From Arthrobacter sp. MYb23 (GTDB lineage: Bacteria > Actinomycetota > Actinomycetes > Actinomycetales > Micrococcaceae): DNA of 38,981 nt. This document shows, in pieces, positions 23,150 to 31,600 of the stretch (its first letter is position 1; every line of letters begins with the position of its first letter). The notes under the pieces were generated by a model. That model saw nothing but the letters and a program-made list of their open reading frames with translations, did no database searches and was not told where the DNA came from. The stretch spans positions 1 through 38,981 of the forward strand of contig NZ_PCPR01000034.1 in the NCBI RefSeq assembly GCF_002979775.1. The letters are read 5' to 3'. Position numbers and translations under genes: made by a program.

Positions 23150-23227
23150 GTGATACTCCAAGGGCTGAAGGCTGTGATTGCATCACAAGCGCCCGGACAG
23201 GCTGGAAGAAGGCTACTGATATCCGGG

Positions 23228-23237
23228 TGATATATTA
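23228..23237. promoter_or_regulatory. TGATATAT box at the pdxS promoter
   Basis: TGATATATTA lies about 6-15 bases downstream of the expected start of the pdxS transcript. On the minus strand the -35 is TTGACT at 23278-23273, then 17 bases, then the -10 CATACT at 23255-23250. It is the exact reverse complement of the box at 24055-24064. Confidence 0.6.
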
Positions 23238-23245
23238 GATGGAGT

Positions 23246-23267
23246 CTTCAGTATGCAATCACTGAAG
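23246..23267. repeat. Inverted repeat over the pdxS -10 region
   Basis: CTTCAGT (23246-23252) and ACTGAAG (23261-23267) are perfect 7-base arms around 8 bases. The element lies past the gntR stop and overlaps the proposed pdxS -10, so it may be a terminator for gntR or a second operator. Confidence 0.5.
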
Positions 23268-23298
23268 CGCGGAGTCAACAGAGGTTTCAGCGCTGGGA

Positions 23299-23979
23299 CT
23301 AAGCCGCGAAAAGCGCCTGGCGCACAGCCTGCTCGAAGCCGCTGACGTGGACACGGGCCAACTCGGCAGCCTGATCCTCGTCGCCGTCAATGACAGCCCT
23401 GAGCAAGTCCAGGTGTTCACGCACGTGGTGCTCAAGATTGGGCAAGCGATCCAAAACCATGCACCAGATCCGGGTTGCCAGATTGTCGTAGCGAATCAGG
23501 ATGTCCTCGAGGTGCGGGTTCGCCGCCGCTGCGTAGATTCCACGGTGAACGCTGGCGTCAAGCCGCAAGGTCTCAACCACCGAGGCGGCGTCAACGTCAA
23601 AGTCCTCCACTGCGCGCATCACTTCGCGAAGGTGTTCCTTGGTGGCAGCGGAAGCAACCCGCGCCGCCCTGGCAGCGGCAAGGGGTTCCAGCTGCGCCCG
23701 AATTTCGGAGATAAAGGCGAGGTCGGTTACTTCAACGCGGGTGGCAAACGTCCCCCGCCTCGAATACGTAATAACCAGCCGATCCAGCTCCAGGCGTTTC
23801 AGTGCTTCACGCACCGGCGTCCGCCCGATTTCCAGGTCCTTGGCAAGCTGATCGTCATTGAGGAGGTCGCCGGGCTTGATGTCCAACATCAGGAGCCGGT
23901 CCCGGAGGCGTTCATAGGCGATGTCGGCCAAGGACTTCTTCGTGTCCTCGCCGGCTAATGCCAGAGTTCCAAAAGCCAC
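23299..23979 (-). CDS. GntR-family regulator, FCD (FadR-type) domain
   Basis: A 226-residue regulator. The winged helix (about 15-80) reads IAYERLRDRLLMLDIKPGDL, then LAKDLEIGRTPVREALKRLE and RRGTFATRV. The C-terminal all-helical FCD domain shows the metal-ligand pattern DASVHRGIYAAAANPHLE, HHVREHLDLL and RVHVSGFEQAV. Such proteins bind small carboxylic acids as effectors, usually as repressors. It stands between pdxS and the divergent purU-dimethylglycine oxidase genes. TGATATAT-like boxes overlap its own promoter (TATACT at 24038-24033), making it the best candidate to bind the repeated box in this cluster. The effector could be a betaine breakdown product; that is inference. Confidence 0.88.
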   Translation of the reverse strand: MAFGTLALAGEDTKKSLADIAYERLRDRLLMLDIKPGDLLNDDQLAKDLEIGRTPVREALKRLELDRLVITYSRRGTFATRVEVTDLAFISEIRAQLEPLAAARAARVASAATKEHLREVMRAVEDFDVDAASVVETLRLDASVHRGIYAAAANPHLEDILIRYDNLATRIWCMVLDRLPNLEHHVREHLDLLRAVIDGDEDQAAELARVHVSGFEQAVRQALFAA

Positions 23980-24013
23980 AGCGCCATCCCCTTCTTCACA
24001 ACCAAAAAAGCTA

Positions 24014-24042
24014 TTGACCTGCCTGAGTCACCAGTATACGCT
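24014..24042 (+). promoter_or_regulatory. Predicted purU promoter
   Basis: TTGACC at 24014-24019, a 17-base spacer and TACGCT at 24037-24042 fit a housekeeping promoter with its start near 24049. On the opposite strand TATACT (24038-24033) gives the divergent gntR promoter, so the two overlap. Confidence 0.5.
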
Positions 24043-24054
24043 GAATCCCAATCC

Positions 24055-24064
24055 TAATATATCA
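24055..24064. promoter_or_regulatory. TGATATAT box 1 in gntR-purU region
   Basis: TAATATATCA lies just downstream of the expected purU start and, for the divergent gntR promoter, where the -35 should be. Binding here could repress both. Confidence 0.6.
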
Positions 24065-24077
24065 GTTCAGGACTCAG

Positions 24078-24087
24078 GAATATATCT
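24078..24087. promoter_or_regulatory. TGATATAT box 2 in gntR-purU region
   Basis: GAATATATCT shares 8 of 10 bases with box 1, in the same orientation and 23 bases away (about two helical turns), right before the AAAGGAGGAG ribosome site of purU. Confidence 0.45.
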
Positions 24088-24099
24088 AAAGGAGGAGAC

Positions 24100-25014
24100 A
24101 TGACCCTCGTGGCGACAGACTCACCGGTAAGCACCCTACCCAAGCCCGAATTGCTCAAAGAAGAGCAGGCACAGAAGTTCGTACTCACATTGTCGTGCGT
24201 CGAACGCGCCGGAATCGTTCAGGCAGTTACCACCTTCCTTTACGAGCGCGGCTTCAATATTGAAGAGCACCAGCAGTTCGACGACGGCCTCCGCCAGACG
24301 CTGCACCTGCGGACAGCTTTCTCCGGTCCGCTGTCCTACTCACCTGAGCGGCTCGAAGAGGAGTTCAGCGCGATTGCCGAACGCTTCGAGATGAAGTTCA
24401 GCTTCCATGACAAAACCAAAAAGCGGGTCCTGGTGATGGTCTCCAAGTTCGGGCACTGCCTGAATGACCTCATCTTCCGCTGGCGGGGTGGCAGCCTCGG
24501 CGGTGACCTCGTGGTAGTTGCCTCCAACCATGAAACGCACCGTGCCATGGCGGAAGCCGCCGGCCTGCCCTTCGTCTACCTTCCCGTCACCCCGGATACC
24601 AAGGCAGAGGCCGAGCAGAAGCTTTTGGACCTGGTGGAGGAGTACAACGTGGACCTCGTTGTACTGGCACGCTACATGCAGGTGCTTTCGGACGATTTGT
24701 GCCGCGCCCTCGAAGGACGCGCCATCAACATCCACCACTCGTTCCTGCCGGGATTCAAGGGCGCCCGCCCTTACCACCAGGCCTACGACCGCGGCGTGAA
24801 ACTTGTGGGTGCCACTGCCCACTACGTCACTGCGGACCTGGACGAGGGACCGATCATCGAGCAGGAAGTCATCCGCGTCGATCACAGCTACGGCCCCACC
24901 ACCCTCTCAACCGTGGGCCAGGACGCCGAAGCACTGGCGTTGTCCCGCGCTGTCAGGTGGCACTGCGAACACCGCGTGCTGCTGGACCAGACCAGCACAG
25001 TGGTTTTCCGCTAA
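24100..25014 (+). CDS. purU: Formyltetrahydrofolate deformylase
   Basis: A 304-residue cytoplasmic enzyme that hydrolyses 10-formyl-THF to formate and THF. The N-terminal ACT domain (about 28-105) begins FVLTLSCVERAGIVQAVTTF. The formyltransferase-fold domain (about 108-300) carries RAINIHHSFLPGF with the catalytic His, and GATAHYVTADLDEGPIIEQE with the catalytic Asp. AAAGGAGGAG is a strong ribosome site. It is first in a run with dimethylglycine oxidase, fchA, folD and the formate dehydrogenase-like gene. There it would release THF as the oxidase loads methylene groups onto it, a catabolic rather than purine-related role. Confidence 0.95.
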   Translation: MTLVATDSPVSTLPKPELLKEEQAQKFVLTLSCVERAGIVQAVTTFLYERGFNIEEHQQFDDGLRQTLHLRTAFSGPLSYSPERLEEEFSAIAERFEMKFSFHDKTKKRVLVMVSKFGHCLNDLIFRWRGGSLGGDLVVVASNHETHRAMAEAAGLPFVYLPVTPDTKAEAEQKLLDLVEEYNVDLVVLARYMQVLSDDLCRALEGRAINIHHSFLPGFKGARPYHQAYDRGVKLVGATAHYVTADLDEGPIIEQEVIRVDHSYGPTTLSTVGQDAEALALSRAVRWHCEHRVLLDQTSTVVFR

Positions 25015-25070
25015 ACCAAGCACTAGAACACCAGCAGACTCACCCCTTTAACTTCAGCAGGAGAACCCCC

Positions 25071-27563
25071 ATGGCATCCACGCCTCGCATTGTCATCATC
25101 GGAGCTGGGATTGTTGGCACCAACCTCGCCGACGAACTGGTCACCCGCGGTTGGAACAACATCACCGTCCTGGACCAAGGACCCCTGAATATGCCCGGTG
25201 GCTCCACGTCCCACGCACCGGGCCTGGTGTTCCAGACCAACCCCTCCAAGTCCATGGCGCTCTTCGCCAAGTACACGGTGGAAAAGCTCCTGTCCCTCAC
25301 CGAGGATGGACAGAGCTGCTTCAACCAGGTGGGCGGACTGGAAGTTGCCACCACGGAGACCCGCCTGGCGGACCTGAAGCGCAAGCTCGGCTACGCACAG
25401 TCGTGGGGCATCGACGGCAAGATCCTCTCCCGCGAGGAATGCAAGGAGCTCTACCCGCTGATCAATGAGCAAGACATCCTCGGTGGCCTCCACGTCCCCA
25501 CCGATGGCCTGGCTCTTGCGGCCCGCGCCGTGCAGTTGCTGATCAAGCGCACCGAAGCCGCCGGCGTCAAGTACATCGGCAACACCGAGGTGACCGGAAT
25601 CGAGCAGTCAAACTCCCGCGTGACCGGCGTCGAGACTGCCGACGGCGTGATCCCCGCGGACATCGTGGTTTCCTGTGCCGGCTTCTGGGGCGCCAAGGTG
25701 GGCGAGCTGATCGGGATGTCCGTCCCGCTCCTCCCGTTGGCACACCAATACGTAAAGACCACGCCGGTTCCCGCCCAGAAGGGCAAGAACGAGCTGCCCA
25801 ACGGCGCCCAGCTGCCCATCCTGCGCCACCAGGACCAGGACCTCTACTACCGCGAGCACGGCGAGCGTTACGGCATTGGCTCCTACGCTCACCGCCCCAT
25901 GCCCGTGGACCTCGATGAATTGGGCAGCTACGAGCCCAGCAGCATCACCGAACACAACATGCCCTCGCGCCTGGACTTCACCTTGGAAGACTTCCTCCCC
26001 GCGTGGGAAGCAACCAAGCAGATCCTCCCCGCCCTCCGCGAAAGCGAAATTGAGGATGGCTTCAACGGCATCTTCTCCTTCACCCCGGACGGCGGCTCCC
26101 TGGTGGGCGAATCCAAGGAAGTGGACGGCTTCTTCGTGGCTGAAGCCGTGTGGGTCACCCACTCCGCCGGCATTGCCCGCGCCGTGGCCGAACTGCTCGT
26201 GGACGGAAAGTCGCAGATTGATCTGGGAGACTGCGACATCCACCGCTTCGAAGAGGTCCAGCTGACCCCCGAATACGTCAGCGAAACCTCCCAGCAGAAC
26301 TTCGTGGAAATCTACGACGTCATGCACCCGCTCCAGCCCAAGCTTTCCCCGCGCAACCTCCGCGTCAGCCCCTTCCATGCCCGCCACAAGCAGCTGGGCG
26401 GCTACTTCCTGGAAGGCGCCGGCTGGGAGCGCCCCTACTGGTTCGAAGCCAACGCTGAACTCCTCAAGGAAATGCCGGATGACTGGCAGCCGCCGGCCCG
26501 TGACGCCTGGTCCGGAATGTTCAGCTCCCCCATCGCCGCAGCTGAGGCCTGGAAGACCCGTACGGCTGTTGCAATGTACGACATGACGCCGCTGAAGCGC
26601 CTCGAGGTCTCCGGCCCGGGAGCCTTGAAGTTGCTGCAGGAACTGACCACCGGTGACATGTCCAAGAAGCCCGGCGCAGTCACGTACACCCTGCTCCTGG
26701 ACGAGGCCGGTGGCATCCGAAGCGACATCACCGTGGCACGCCTCAGCGAGGACACCTTCCAGCTGGGCGCCAACGGCAACATTGACACCGCCTACTTTGA
26801 GCGCGCAGCCCGGCAGCAAACCGTCAACGGCGACGCCGGCGACTGGGTCCAGGTCCGTGACACCACCGGCGGCACCTGCTGCATCGGCCTGTGGGGCCCG
26901 CTGGCCCGCGACCTCATCAGCACGGTCAGCAGCGATGACTTCAGCAATGACGGCCTGAAGTACTTCCGTTCCAAGAAGGTCACCATCGGAGGCGTCACCG
27001 TCACCGCGATGCGCCTGTCCTACGTGGGCGAACTCGGCTGGGAGCTCTACACCAGCGCTGACAATGGGCAGCGCCTCTGGGACTCCCTGTGGAAGGCCGG
27101 CCAGCCGTTCGGCGTCATCGCCGCAGGCCGTGCTGCGTTCAGCTCGCTGCGACTCGAAAAGGGCTACCGTTCCTGGGGCACGGACATGACCACCGAGCAC
27201 GATCCTTACGAGGCCGGCGTCGGGTTTGCCGTGAAAATGACCAAGGAGAACTTCGTCGGTAAGGCCGCTTTGGAAGGCCGCACCGAAGAAGGCTCGGCCC
27301 GCCGCCTGCGCTGCTTGACGGTGGACGACGGCAGGAGCCTGGTACTGGGCAAGGAACCGGTGTTCTACAAGGACCAGGCGGTGGGTTACGTCACCAGCGC
27401 CGCCTACGGCTACTCGGTCCGTAAGCCGATCGCCTACGCTTACCTGCCCTCCGCTGTCTCCCTGGGGGACTCCGTGGAAATCGAGTACTTCGGACGCCGC
27501 ATCCAGGCCACCGTGACCGAGGATCCGCTGTACGACCCCACCATGAGCCGGCTCCGGGGCTAA
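25071..27563 (+). CDS. dmgO: Dimethylglycine oxidase
   Basis: An 830-residue flavoenzyme that oxidises dimethylglycine to sarcosine with O2, giving H2O2 and passing the methylene group to THF. The N-terminal FAD/amine oxidase half starts with a Rossmann motif (VIIGAGIVGTNLADELV). The C-terminal half is the T-protein-like folate domain. Residues His48 (FAD attachment in GGSTSHAPG), His225 (LAHQYVKT), Tyr259 and Asp552 (GGIRSDITV) fall at the same numbers I recall for the A. globiformis enzyme. The frame runs far upstream through purU, but the ATG at 25071, after CAGGAGAA, is the conserved start. A hairpin follows its stop. The symbol is informal. Confidence 0.96.
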   Translation: MASTPRIVIIGAGIVGTNLADELVTRGWNNITVLDQGPLNMPGGSTSHAPGLVFQTNPSKSMALFAKYTVEKLLSLTEDGQSCFNQVGGLEVATTETRLADLKRKLGYAQSWGIDGKILSREECKELYPLINEQDILGGLHVPTDGLALAARAVQLLIKRTEAAGVKYIGNTEVTGIEQSNSRVTGVETADGVIPADIVVSCAGFWGAKVGELIGMSVPLLPLAHQYVKTTPVPAQKGKNELPNGAQLPILRHQDQDLYYREHGERYGIGSYAHRPMPVDLDELGSYEPSSITEHNMPSRLDFTLEDFLPAWEATKQILPALRESEIEDGFNGIFSFTPDGGSLVGESKEVDGFFVAEAVWVTHSAGIARAVAELLVDGKSQIDLGDCDIHRFEEVQLTPEYVSETSQQNFVEIYDVMHPLQPKLSPRNLRVSPFHARHKQLGGYFLEGAGWERPYWFEANAELLKEMPDDWQPPARDAWSGMFSSPIAAAEAWKTRTAVAMYDMTPLKRLEVSGPGALKLLQELTTGDMSKKPGAVTYTLLLDEAGGIRSDITVARLSEDTFQLGANGNIDTAYFERAARQQTVNGDAGDWVQVRDTTGGTCCIGLWGPLARDLISTVSSDDFSNDGLKYFRSKKVTIGGVTVTAMRLSYVGELGWELYTSADNGQRLWDSLWKAGQPFGVIAAGRAAFSSLRLEKGYRSWGTDMTTEHDPYEAGVGFAVKMTKENFVGKAALEGRTEEGSARRLRCLTVDDGRSLVLGKEPVFYKDQAVGYVTSAAYGYSVRKPIAYAYLPSAVSLGDSVEIEYFGRRIQATVTEDPLYDPTMSRLRG

Positions 27564-27579
27564 CACCCCGCGCAGGCAT

Positions 27580-27623
27580 GCGGCCCGGGCCCTCCCCCCT
27601 CGCAGTGACAGGGTCCGGGCCGC
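27580..27623. terminator. Strong hairpin between dmgO and fchA
   Basis: Bases 27580-27593 pair with 27610-27623 over 14 positions (one G-T wobble) with a 16-base loop, beginning 17 bases after the dmgO stop. No T-run follows; it may partly terminate the transcript or stabilise the dmgO mRNA. Confidence 0.6.
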
Positions 27624-27633
27624 TGCCATACCT

Positions 27634-27676
27634 CTTCAGTCAGCTTTCTTCAGCCAGCCCTTCTTCTTCAGTCAGC
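27634..27676 (+). repeat. Three CTTCAG(T/C)CAGC repeats before fchA
   Basis: CTTCAGTCAGC occurs at 27634-27644 and 27666-27676, with CTTCAGCCAGC at 27648-27658 between them. They lie in the short gap just before the fchA ribosome site. Function unknown. Confidence 0.5.
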
Positions 27677-27687
27677 CAGGAAGACCC

Positions 27688-28314
27688 ATGATCAGTTCAG
27701 AAACCATCAGTGATTACCTCTCCAGGCTTGCTTCACGTCAGCCCACCCCCGGTGGAGGCGCGGCCGCAGCCCTGCATGCCGCCCAGGGTGCTGCCTTGGT
27801 GGCCATGGTGGCCAGATACACCACCGGCTCAAAGTATGAGGAACATGCCGCACTGGTCACCCGGATCACCAGCGCCGCCGATCACCTGATCGTTGAGTCC
27901 TTGCGTCTCGCGGACGCCGATGAGCACGCTTTCCAGTCCGTGATCGACTCCTACAAGCTCCCGTCGGACACCGACGAACTCAAGGCCATAAAAACAGCAG
28001 CCATCCAGGACGCCCTGGTCCAGGCAGCCCATACTCCCGCGCAGCTCATCAAGGTTGCCGGCGAAGTGGTGGACCTCGCCACCGAACTTTTTGAGGTGGC
28101 CAACCCCAATGTCATCAGCGACGTCGCTGCTGCCGCCGACGCAGCCCGTGCTGCGGCCACCACCGCCCGGGTCAACATCGACATCAATGTAGTCGCCATC
28201 AAGCACGGCGAAGCCCGTTCCCGCCTGGCGGAACAGACGGACGGGATTGAGGACAAAGTGGTTCTCGCCGCCGATGCCCTGGTGAAGCGCGTCCGCGAAA
28301 GGATCCTGTCATGA
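27688..28314 (+). CDS. fchA: Cyclodeaminase/cyclohydrolase family protein (FchA-like)
   Basis: A 208-residue helical protein of the formimidoyl-THF cyclodeaminase family. It has YLSRLASRQPTPGGGAAAAL near the N-terminus, DEHAFQSVIDSYKLP in the middle and ANPNVISDVAAAADAA late. Family members include FchA of methylotrophs, a methenyl-THF cyclohydrolase. With no histidine-degradation genes nearby and folD overlapping its stop (ATGA), the cyclohydrolase role fits best: methenyl-THF to 10-formyl-THF. That step would otherwise belong to FolD, whose catalytic lysine is missing here. GGAAG precedes the ATG. The assignment is from family and context. Confidence 0.85.
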   Translation: MISSETISDYLSRLASRQPTPGGGAAAALHAAQGAALVAMVARYTTGSKYEEHAALVTRITSAADHLIVESLRLADADEHAFQSVIDSYKLPSDTDELKAIKTAAIQDALVQAAHTPAQLIKVAGEVVDLATELFEVANPNVISDVAAAADAARAAATTARVNIDINVVAIKHGEARSRLAEQTDGIEDKVVLAADALVKRVRERILS

Positions 28315-29213
28315 GCACCGAAGTCCGCAGTAACACCGCCGTTCTTTCCGGCAAGCCGCTCGCTGCCCTCATCCAGCAGCGCGCCCAGGAGGAGTCCACC
28401 CTCCTGGATGACGAGGGCCTCCGGCCGGTCCTGGCTGTTGTTGTTGCAACGGACGATCAATCCACGCACTGGTATGTCCGATCCATTGAGCGTGCCGCCG
28501 GGCGTGCAGGCATCGGCTGCAGGATCATCGATCTTGGCCACGACGCCACCGAACAGGTTCTGGCCAGTGTCCTGGCGGATCTCAGCGCGGAACCAACTGT
28601 TCACGGCATCATCCTCCAGACACCCCTGCCGGCGGCCGTCCGCGCTGACCGGCTGGTTGGCCTCATCGCTCCGGAAAAGGACATCGACGGCGCCAACCCC
28701 CTCAGCCTCGGCCGCTTGGCAGTGGGGCAGCCCGCCTTCGCCCCCGCTACCGCCCGGGCCGTGGTGGAGTTGCTGGATCATTTCCAGATCCCGGTGGCGG
28801 GACGGAACGTGGCCGTCGTCGGGCGTTCCGCTGTGGTGGGCAAGCCGCTGTCCCTGCTCCTCCTCGCGAGGGACGCGACCGTCACTATCTGCCACTCCAA
28901 ATCCGGACCGCTGGAACGCTACACCCGGCAGGCCGACGTCGTGGTTGTTGCCGCCGGGCGGACCGGGCTGCTGAAAGGCGGCCACATCTCGCCGGAGGCG
29001 GTAGTGATCGACGTCGGCACGAACGTCCTGCCCGACGGCTCCCTGGTGGGTGACGTTGACGAGGCCAGCGTCGCCAGCGTTGCAGCCGGGTTGAGTCCTG
29101 TCCCGGGCGGCGTAGGATCAGTGACCACTGCGCTCCTGCTGCTGCACACCGTGGAAGCCGCGCGGCAGCAATCCCGAACCACGTTGCTCACAGCTTCCAC
29201 TTCCCGGATCTGA
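28311..29213 (+). CDS. folD: FolD-like methylene-THF dehydrogenase lacking the cyclohydrolase lysine
   Basis: A 300-residue protein of the FolD family (methylene-THF dehydrogenase, normally also methenyl-THF cyclohydrolase). The substrate Tyr55 is in WYVRSIERA, Gln103 in GIILQTPLP and Asp126 in PEKDIDGANP. VVGRSAVVGKPLSLLLL is the NADP-binding turn and PVPGGVGSVTTALLL is near the C-terminus. The catalytic lysine expected four residues after the tyrosine (YVxxK; Lys54 in E. coli, Lys56 in human) is Ile59, and PCTP is changed to PATA. Lysine mutants of the human enzyme keep dehydrogenase but lose cyclohydrolase activity, so this one may be dehydrogenase only. It is probably a paralogue of a housekeeping folD. 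It overlaps fchA by 4 bases. Confidence 0.9.
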   Translation: MSTEVRSNTAVLSGKPLAALIQQRAQEESTLLDDEGLRPVLAVVVATDDQSTHWYVRSIERAAGRAGIGCRIIDLGHDATEQVLASVLADLSAEPTVHGIILQTPLPAAVRADRLVGLIAPEKDIDGANPLSLGRLAVGQPAFAPATARAVVELLDHFQIPVAGRNVAVVGRSAVVGKPLSLLLLARDATVTICHSKSGPLERYTRQADVVVVAAGRTGLLKGGHISPEAVVIDVGTNVLPDGSLVGDVDEASVASVAAGLSPVPGGVGSVTTALLLLHTVEAARQQSRTTLLTASTSRI

Positions 29214-29223
29214 AGGGGTTCCC

Positions 29224-31542
29224 ATGCATTCCAAAGCTCCACGCGAGAACATTGACGAGTCAAAGCTGACCGTTACCAAACCCAAGACCAAGGCCGTAGG
29301 CATCCCCGCCGTTGCCAACGCCCTGAAAATTTCGCTGGAACAGATGGGACCGCTGCGAAGCGTTCAGACCCTTTTGGCTGTTAATCAGCTGGACGGTTTC
29401 GACTGCATGGGATGCGCCTGGCCCGAGCATGAAAAGCGCAATGCGGCCGAGTTCTGCGAGAACGGCGCCAAGGCAGTGGCCGAGGAAGCCACTCGTCGCC
29501 GCGTCACCCCGGAGTTCTTTGCCCAACACTCCATTGCTGAGCTCAAGACCCGAGACGATTTCTGGCTGGGCCAGCAAGGCCGGATCACCCACCCGATGTT
29601 CCTCGACGAAGGCGCTTCCCACTACAGGGCCATTGACTGGGATGAGGCCTACGACCTCATGGCAGAGGAACTGCGGGGTCTGGAACACCCCGATCAAGCT
29701 GTTTTCTACACCTCCGGCCGGACCTCCAATGAAGCAGCGTTCGTGTACCAGCTCTTGGTTCGCGGCCTGGGTACCAACAATCTCCCGGACTGTTCCAACA
29801 TGTGCCACGAGTCCTCCGGCTCGGCGCTGGTGGAAACCATTGGCATCGGCAAAGGATCTGTCAGCCTGACTGATCTGGAGACGGCATCGCTGATCTTCGT
29901 GGCCGGCCAGAATCCCGGCACCAACCACCCGCGCATGCTCAGTGCCTTGGAAAACGCGAAGAAGAACGGCGCGATCATCGTGTCCGTGAACCCTCTCCCC
30001 GAAGCCGGGCTCCTGCACTTCGAGAACCCGCAGCATGTGGCCGGCATGATTCAAGGCACCCAGCTGACGGATGACTTCCTGCAGATCCGGGCCGGTGGGG
30101 ATCAGGCACTCTTCCAAGGACTGGGCAAGTACCTGCTGGAAGCCGAAGCTGCCGGGCGGAACACCCCGGGCCTATCAACCGTCTTGGACCACCAGTTCAT
30201 CAACAACCACACCGTGGGCCTTGACGACTACCTGCGTTTCCTGGAAAAGGTGGAGTGGGACGACATTGTGGAGGCGACGGGCCTCACCTTGGAACAGATT
30301 CATGCCACAGGTGAGCGGATGCTCGCGTCCAGCGCCACCATTGTCTGCTGGGCCATGGGACTCACCCAACACAAGCATTCCGTGCCCACCCTCCGCGATG
30401 TAGTCAACGTCCTGCTGCTCCAGGGCAACATCGGCAAGCCCGGCGCCGGCGTTTGCCCGGTGCGCGGCCACTCCAACGTCCAGGGCGACCGCACCATGGG
30501 CATCTTTGAAAAGATGCCGGAGACGTTCCACGACCGTCTGGACCAGGAATTCGAGTTCCGCTCTCCCCGTGAGCACGGCTATGACACCGTGGCAGCCATC
30601 CGCGCCATGCGGGACGGGAAAGTCCGCTTCTTCATGGGCATGGGCGGCAACTTTGTCCGGGCGGCCCCTGATTCCGACGTCACAGAACTGGCCTTGGCCA
30701 ACACCCGGTTGAGCGTCCAGATCTCCACGAAACTGAACCACTCGCACCTGTCCACAGGGCGCCGGGCGCTGATCCTGCCCACCCTCGGACGCACCGAGAA
30801 AGACACCCAGCGCACCGGCGATCAGCGGGTCACCGTGGAAGACTCCATGAGCGCCGTCCACGCATCACGGGGACGCCTCAAACCCGCCAGCGACCACCTC
30901 CACTCGGAAGTGGCAATCGTCTGCAACCTTGCGGACAGGCTGTTCAAGGATGGCCACCAACGCCTGCCCAACACGCCGCAGGCTGGCTGGCTCGCCATGA
31001 GGGACGACTACACGCTGATCCGGAAGCACATTGAGGCCGTGTTCGATGGATTTGAGGACTTCGAAGCACGCATCCAGCACCCGGGCGGCTTCGTGCTGCC
31101 CCACCCGCCGCGCGACGCCAGGAAGTTCGACACCGCCTCCGGGAAAGCACACTTCACGGGCAACGAGCTGGAGTTCATCAAGATCCCGCCCGGCCGCTTG
31201 GTCCTGCAGACCCTGCGCTCCCACGACCAGTACAACACCACCATCTATGGCAAGGACGACCGCTACCGCGGCATCCATGGTGGCCGGCGCGTGGTGCTCA
31301 TCAACGCTGACGACATCACCGAGCTGGGATTTTCCGACGGCGACATGGTCCATCTGATTTCCGAATTCCAAGGGACAGACAGGCGGGCCGAGAACTTCCG
31401 CATCGTCTCGTATTCGACGCCCAAGGGTTGCGCCGCCGCGTACTACCCCGAAACCAACGTCCTGGTGCCCTTGGATTCCGTGGCCGATACCAGTGGAACT
31501 CCCACCTCGAAGTCGGTGATCATCCGGCTGGAGAAAGCCTAG
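29224..31542 (+). CDS. FdhF/YdeP-family molybdopterin oxidoreductase, probable formate dehydrogenase
   Basis: A 772-residue bis-molybdopterin-guanine-dinucleotide enzyme. The N-terminal cluster segment FDCMGCAWPEHEK, then FCENGAKAV, gives only three clear cysteines (61, 64, 78). NMCHESSGSALVETIG offers Cys194 as a possible Mo ligand, and the C-terminal MopB domain follows (SGKAHFTGNELEF onward). The pattern is that of the YdeP/FdhF-like family, several of which are annotated as formate dehydrogenases without proof. The position directly after purU, fchA and folD argues for formate oxidation. No partner subunit or fdhD is in the window. It starts 10 bases after folD with AAGGGG as ribosome site. 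Confidence 0.85.
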   Translation: MHSKAPRENIDESKLTVTKPKTKAVGIPAVANALKISLEQMGPLRSVQTLLAVNQLDGFDCMGCAWPEHEKRNAAEFCENGAKAVAEEATRRRVTPEFFAQHSIAELKTRDDFWLGQQGRITHPMFLDEGASHYRAIDWDEAYDLMAEELRGLEHPDQAVFYTSGRTSNEAAFVYQLLVRGLGTNNLPDCSNMCHESSGSALVETIGIGKGSVSLTDLETASLIFVAGQNPGTNHPRMLSALENAKKNGAIIVSVNPLPEAGLLHFENPQHVAGMIQGTQLTDDFLQIRAGGDQALFQGLGKYLLEAEAAGRNTPGLSTVLDHQFINNHTVGLDDYLRFLEKVEWDDIVEATGLTLEQIHATGERMLASSATIVCWAMGLTQHKHSVPTLRDVVNVLLLQGNIGKPGAGVCPVRGHSNVQGDRTMGIFEKMPETFHDRLDQEFEFRSPREHGYDTVAAIRAMRDGKVRFFMGMGGNFVRAAPDSDVTELALANTRLSVQISTKLNHSHLSTGRRALILPTLGRTEKDTQRTGDQRVTVEDSMSAVHASRGRLKPASDHLHSEVAIVCNLADRLFKDGHQRLPNTPQAGWLAMRDDYTLIRKHIEAVFDGFEDFEARIQHPGGFVLPHPPRDARKFDTASGKAHFTGNELEFIKIPPGRLVLQTLRSHDQYNTTIYGKDDRYRGIHGGRRVVLINADDITELGFSDGDMVHLISEFQGTDRRAENFRIVSYSTPKGCAAAYYPETNVLVPLDSVADTSGTPTSKSVIIRLEKA

Positions 31543-31600
31543 ATCCAGAACAAGATTTCCATCCGTCCAGTTTTTCCACCCCGTCCGGTGGGCCGTGAAA

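Noticed and set aside
24699..25070. N-terminal extension of dimethylglycine oxidase through the end of purU
   Set aside because: Arg/Pro-rich out-of-frame translation of purU; the 830-residue form from ATG 25071 matches the known length and residue numbering.
25608..27629. Very long open frame (about 670 codons) antisense to dimethylglycine oxidase
   Set aside because: It follows from strong third-position G/C bias of the real gene; it has no start signal, family motifs or plausible composition.
27951..28985. Long minus-strand open frame across fchA and folD
   Set aside because: Antisense shadow; both plus-strand genes have clear family motifs and coupled starts.
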